DNA from: Euglena gracilis
Lineage: Eukaryota > Euglenida > Euglenophyceae > Euglenales
Assembly (NCBI GenBank): GCA_039621445.1
Contig: CP154957.1
Location: 12,352,755 to 12,416,754 of the forward strand
DNA: 64,000 nt
Direction: 5' to 3'
The notes beneath the pieces were generated by a model, which ran no database searches, was not told the origin of the DNA, and worked only from the letters and a program-made list of their open reading frames with translations. Within the stretch, counting starts at the first letter, position 1. Every line of letters starts with the position of its first letter. Positions 60,335-64,000 of this stretch are shown here, in pieces. Both the position numbers and the translations under genes were made by a program.

Positions 60335-63300
60335 CACACACACGCGTTGGGGGCCAATCCACGATGAGGTGCCGGTTGAGGCCGCGGTGTGCCCCGGGAT
60401 CCCCGCCCTCGCCCTCCTGCGGCGGCTCAACGTCTCCCACAACCAGCTCGACAGCATCGACTGCCTCGCAGCCCTCAGTGGGCTGGAGGTCCTGGACGCC
60501 AGCCACAACCTCATCGGCTCCGTGGCGGAGGGCACTCTTGGTCAGTCCGCTTTCCTTCCCGCCTGGATTTTGTTGTGTTCCTTGCAAAGTCCCTCCCGTC
60601 TCTGCCCTCCACTTTTTCATCTTGCCCAGAGAAGAATGCTGAATATCTTGATTCTGGTAACACCAATCAGCTTCATCGACAACCCCGTGCTATCTGGCCC
60701 GTCCCGGCCTATTTGGACTTTTGAACCCGTTCCCAATTTTCCATGGAATTTCGATTTTGATCACCCTTGTTGTGCCGGGTATGAGGGCAAGCTGGGCAAG
60801 GCATGCATTGCTGGCACAGCCAGTACACCCCCGGCACGGCCACTCTGCCTCCCCAGGGCCCCGGCTCCGGGAGGTGGACCTGTCCGCCAACTGCCTGGCG
60901 GCCCTGTCCGATGGGCTCTTCGATCCTCCCGCAGCCGCACTGCGTCCAGGGCTTCCGGTTGGTTGCCGGAAAAAGAAACAAAAAAAAACAAAACAAAAAT
61001 GGGTTTCGAAATGGCCGCTGGAAATGCAGTGACTGCGAGAATGAGTGCAAAGCACTCTGAGTGGCAAAATGCGAAAATGCACAAAAAATGGAGAAAATGG
61101 AGAAAATGCAAAAAAAAAAAACCTTTGCAAACTCGAGTGAGAAAAATGCACAGCGCGATGCCCTCTCCTCTTGCTGGGCAGGAAACTCTGTTCGATGGCT
61201 TGAGGATTTGCAATGAATGCCGCGCAGCTGCACCAAGATGTGCATTTTTCAGATGGATCTGCCAGACCTTAGAAGAGTTCTGCAAAAGGAGTTCAGAATC
61301 ATGGACCGTGGGCACATGATGTTTTAGACAAAAGGTTCACCTTCATACAACAGAAATTTCTCTCTATTCAACCCCTGAAGCCCCAGATTGCAGGCTCACC
61401 TGATTTGAAGCATTTTTTTTGTCTTTCGGAAGAAATCAGCCCCTCGTTGTTGCTTTCATGCGCACAAAAGTGGCTCTTTTGGGGGGAACAGGTGAGTAGT
61501 GCAGAGGTGAATTGTTGTTTTCTTTTTTCTGGATCAAATATCTGACAGTTCTGCATTATGGGAAAAAAATTAAGGTCAAGCTGAGAAAAGGAGCAGGAAA
61601 AAGTGGACACAGGATCATGTGACAAATTATTTAAATTTCTCTCTTTTTGGATGACGGGTTATCAAGGCTGCTGAAATCATGCTCACCGCAATGTTTTAGT
61701 TTTGGTTGTTCGAGTCAACACTCAGAACAAGTAATAGACCAGGCAGAGTGCTGTAGTAGCCCACCCCATAGCACTCATCTTCCCACAATAATGATCAGCA
61801 CACACCCAATGTGCCTTAATAAGCAAGTCTTTTGCCGTTCAAGCCAGAGAACAAACCTTGTGCTCAGGTTTCGAAAATTACTTTTTTTTTGGAGCAAAGC
61901 CTTTCAATCTCTTTCGCCTTGTGCAGTATTGTACAGAAAACCCCAAACCCTTGAAAAAGAACCTGAAAAATCCCATGTAAAATCATGTCAAACACAGAAG
62001 GGGTTTTGAATCCCCCACAATACCAGGGGCTCCCTCTGATTCACGAATTACCACGAATTTCGGATTTTTCGCAAATCATGAATAATCACGAATATCACGA
62101 ATAACCACAAATGAGATTTTTTTCCTGGTATTTTTTTTCTTTACAAAAGTAGTCATTCAGCATTCGGAACTGTGTTTCATTTGTTCTTTAGAAAATGTCT
62201 TCTTCGGATTCTGACTATGAGGTTGAGGACCGCTTCACTGTTGCGCAGCAACACTGGCCGCGAGCGACTTTGCTTTCTGCTTCTGTGATGGATCATGTTT
62301 TCAGCCAAAAGGGTTTGTTTGGACAATGGAACGCTCACACAATGATGATGATGATGCATAGGTACAACGTTGGCAACTATGTGTACCCCCCCCCCCCTGT
62401 CCAACGACTGGGCTTGTCTGACGACCACCCCCTCCCCCGGTCAGAGATGATCTTTTTTGTATACATACGATGTTGGTTCGGCCAAAATTGCTAAAAGTTG
62501 GCCAAAAACAGTCAAAAATGACCAAAAAATGGCCTAAAATGGCCAAAGGTGGCCCAAAATGGCCAAAAGCCAAAAAAAAATGTCAAAAAGGGACAAAAAT
62601 GGCCAAATTTTGGGTCAAAAAAAATCGACTTTTTTGCATAATTGGCAGTTTTGGGGGCATTTTTGCAGGTTCGATTTTTGGGTACCCGGTTGACCCCAGG
62701 TCGGGCCTTGTTCCAGCCCTGGGACAAGGCTGGAACAAGGCCTTATGTTGTTGTATTATGTTGTTGTATTATGTTGTTTTCTTATGGGGGGAGGGGGGGT
62801 CAGCCAGCAGCTTTTTTCCAGCCAACCCAAATTTTCCAGCCTCTGAGCTGGACCCCCCCCCCCCGGGGGTTCCTTAAGCAACGCCCTGCTGCTAGGGCGG
62901 TCAATAAGGGACGGGAAGTTTTTTTTTCCCGTTAAGGACCGCCCCCCGGTCTAAGGGCCAACCAAGGGCCGGCGAAGGGCGACCAGGGATTTGAACGGGA
63001 GTCCAAAATTCAAAAGTTGAAAAACACACTTTTTGACGTTTTGGGTGGGTGGACGACAATTCAAGGATGCCAGAAATCACTATTTTCCCCGATTTTTTTC
63101 CCTAAAATATTTTTTTTTCCTATGGATTTTTTATTGAATGTGTCGGGACGGGATTTTTTTTTTTTTGCTTAAGGACCGCCCTGCTTCCTGCCGACATCCC
63201 AGCAGTCCATCATTTAGCTGAAAAGCGGGGGGATTTTTGGAACCACAAATAATCACGAATCAGAAATGGCGGTCCCCACCACGAATGGGAGGGATACCCT

Positions 63301-64000
63301 TCAATACTCTTCGAAAAAGGTTTGCGTGAAACGGCGTGAGCTGATGCCCTGCCACTGCGTCCTCAATCTGTCTGGCAACCACCTGACCGCCCTTCCAGCC
63401 TCAGTGTTCCGCCTGTCGGGGCTGCAGGATTTGGATGTGGACCGTAACTGCCTCGAGTCCTTCGGCACTGCCGATTTGGCTCCAGTTCAAAAAAATTCCT
63501 ACTTTTTTTTTCTTCGAAGTTTCCAGGTGGTGTGGTGTGGTGTGGTGTGGTGTGGTGTGGTGTGGTGTGGTGTGGTGTGGTGTGGTGTAATGTGGTGTGG
63601 GGTGGGGTGGGGTGTTGCGTTGCGTGCGTTGCGTTGCGTTGCATTTGCGTTGTGTTGTGTTGTGTTGTGTTGTGTTGTGTTGTGTTGTGTTGTGTTATGC
63701 TGTGTTGTGTTGTGTGAGTGTGAGTGTGTGTGGTTGGGTGTCGGGGGGCAATCCCTTGTATCATGACATGCCTCGGCAGGAAGCCCAGGACAGCAGGAGA
63801 CCTGGAGCACTCGGGCAAATGGTCTCGGAGAGTACGTTGGGCGGGACAAATCCAATGGCCTGGAGCCACCTGCCGACACCGTGACAGGGTTGCGGCAGTT
63901 GAAGCGGCTCAGCCTGCAGCACAACCGCATTGCCGTGCTGCCGGACGAGCTCTTTGCGGAGTCAGACCTTATGGAGCTGAACCTCACCGGGAACCCCGTC
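55252..64000 (+). CDS. Ubiquitin-like plus leucine-rich-repeat protein (partial)
   Basis: Exons: 55252-55346, about 56547-56680, about 58570-58661, 58990 to about 59085, about 60365-60540, 60857-60943, 63357 to about 63474, and about 63877 to the window edge. The N-terminus ([20 protein letters not shown]) and LMMIGTAD are ubiquitin-like. The first-second exon phase does not close, so a small exon is probably missing. [18 protein letters not shown] leads into repeats: [75 protein letters not shown] and [11 protein letters not shown]. The arrangement resembles plant proteins with one UBL domain and a short LRR block, thought to be cytosolic adaptors. The C-terminus lies beyond 64000. Confidence 0.75.
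58062..58485. repeat. AAAATAAGACCCCCC dispersed repeat
   Basis: Several AAAATAAGACCCCCC phrases end in an inverted copy, GGGTCTTATTTTTTGGGGG, at 58460-58480. Two hairpins with CGAA cores (GGTGCGAAGCACC and GGCGCGAAGCGCC) sit between them. It lies in a UBL-LRR intron. Confidence 0.7.
60235..60345. repeat. CA/CGCA microsatellite
   Basis: (CA)n and (CGCA)n end about 20 bases before an LRR exon. Confidence 0.95.
60944..63356 (+). other. Nonconventional intron inside the LRR domain
   Basis: It begins GTCCAGGG (CAG at +4) and ends CTGCCACT (CTG at -8). The join gives [16 protein letters not shown] 10-base direct repeat CACTGCGTCC spans both borders (60938-60947 and 63353-63362), as expected for an insertion duplication. 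Confidence 0.85.
62700..63185. repeat. Dispersed repeats with TTAAGGACCGCCC ends
   Basis: Two abutting repeats. The first belongs to the CAGCCAGCAGC/GAGCTGGACCCC family and ends CCTTAAGCAACGCC. The second (about 62895-63185) belongs to the ATTGAATGTGYYGGGA family and ends GCTTAAGGACCGCCC. Confidence 0.6.
63527..63718. repeat. GGTGT and TTGTG pentamer arrays
   Basis: (GTGGT)n at 63527-63605 is followed by (TTGTG)n at 63643-63715, in the last UBL-LRR intron of the window. Confidence 0.95.

Noticed and set aside
63360-63869. Minus-strand frame over the pentamer arrays
   Set aside because: It is the complement of an LRR exon plus simple repeats.

Overview
The window looks like nuclear DNA of a euglenid, probably Euglena or a close relative. 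The evidence is the introns. Many exon joins that restore conserved proteins have no GT-AG. Instead they carry CAG at intron positions +4 to +6 and CTG (sometimes CTA) at -8 to -6, the published signature of euglenid nonconventional introns. Ordinary GT-AG introns with pyrimidine-rich acceptors occur in the same genes. All recognisable genes are on the + strand. Their exons are short (about 35-240 bp) and GC-rich, and the introns are up to 6.5 kb. This is a homology and splice-signal argument, not a database match.

Layout. 1-4.3 kb: noncoding DNA with one possible exon of an unknown gene. 4.32-14.90 kb: a secreted single-thioredoxin protein disulfide isomerase in five exons. About 16-19.17 kb: pieces of an unidentified, probably membrane protein. 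20.4-29.11 kb: a V-ATPase proteolipid gene that appears to encode two complete c subunits in one uninterrupted reading frame (eight membrane segments, four proton-binding glutamates). 30.9-38.0 kb: scattered exons of an unidentified gene. 39.1-52.59 kb: a lysophospholipid acyltransferase of the LPCAT type with an EF-hand C-terminus. 55.25-64.0 kb: a ubiquitin-like plus leucine-rich-repeat protein that runs off the right edge.

The rest, most of the window, is introns and spacers made of repeats: poly-C/poly-G runs, CA/TG microsatellites, tandem minisatellites, dispersed families, and many elements with terminal inverted repeats flanked by about 7-11 bp direct repeats. Some of these elements are themselves introns whose removal leaves one copy of the flanking repeat and an intact reading frame. 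This suggests that transposon-like elements are, or become, nonconventional introns.

The genes do not form a pathway. PDI (ER folding), V-ATPase c (endomembrane acidification) and LPCAT (phospholipid remodelling in the ER) are all endomembrane functions, but they are separate housekeeping genes. Exon borders were read by eye; those that satisfy phase and splice signals are stated as exact, the others as approximate.
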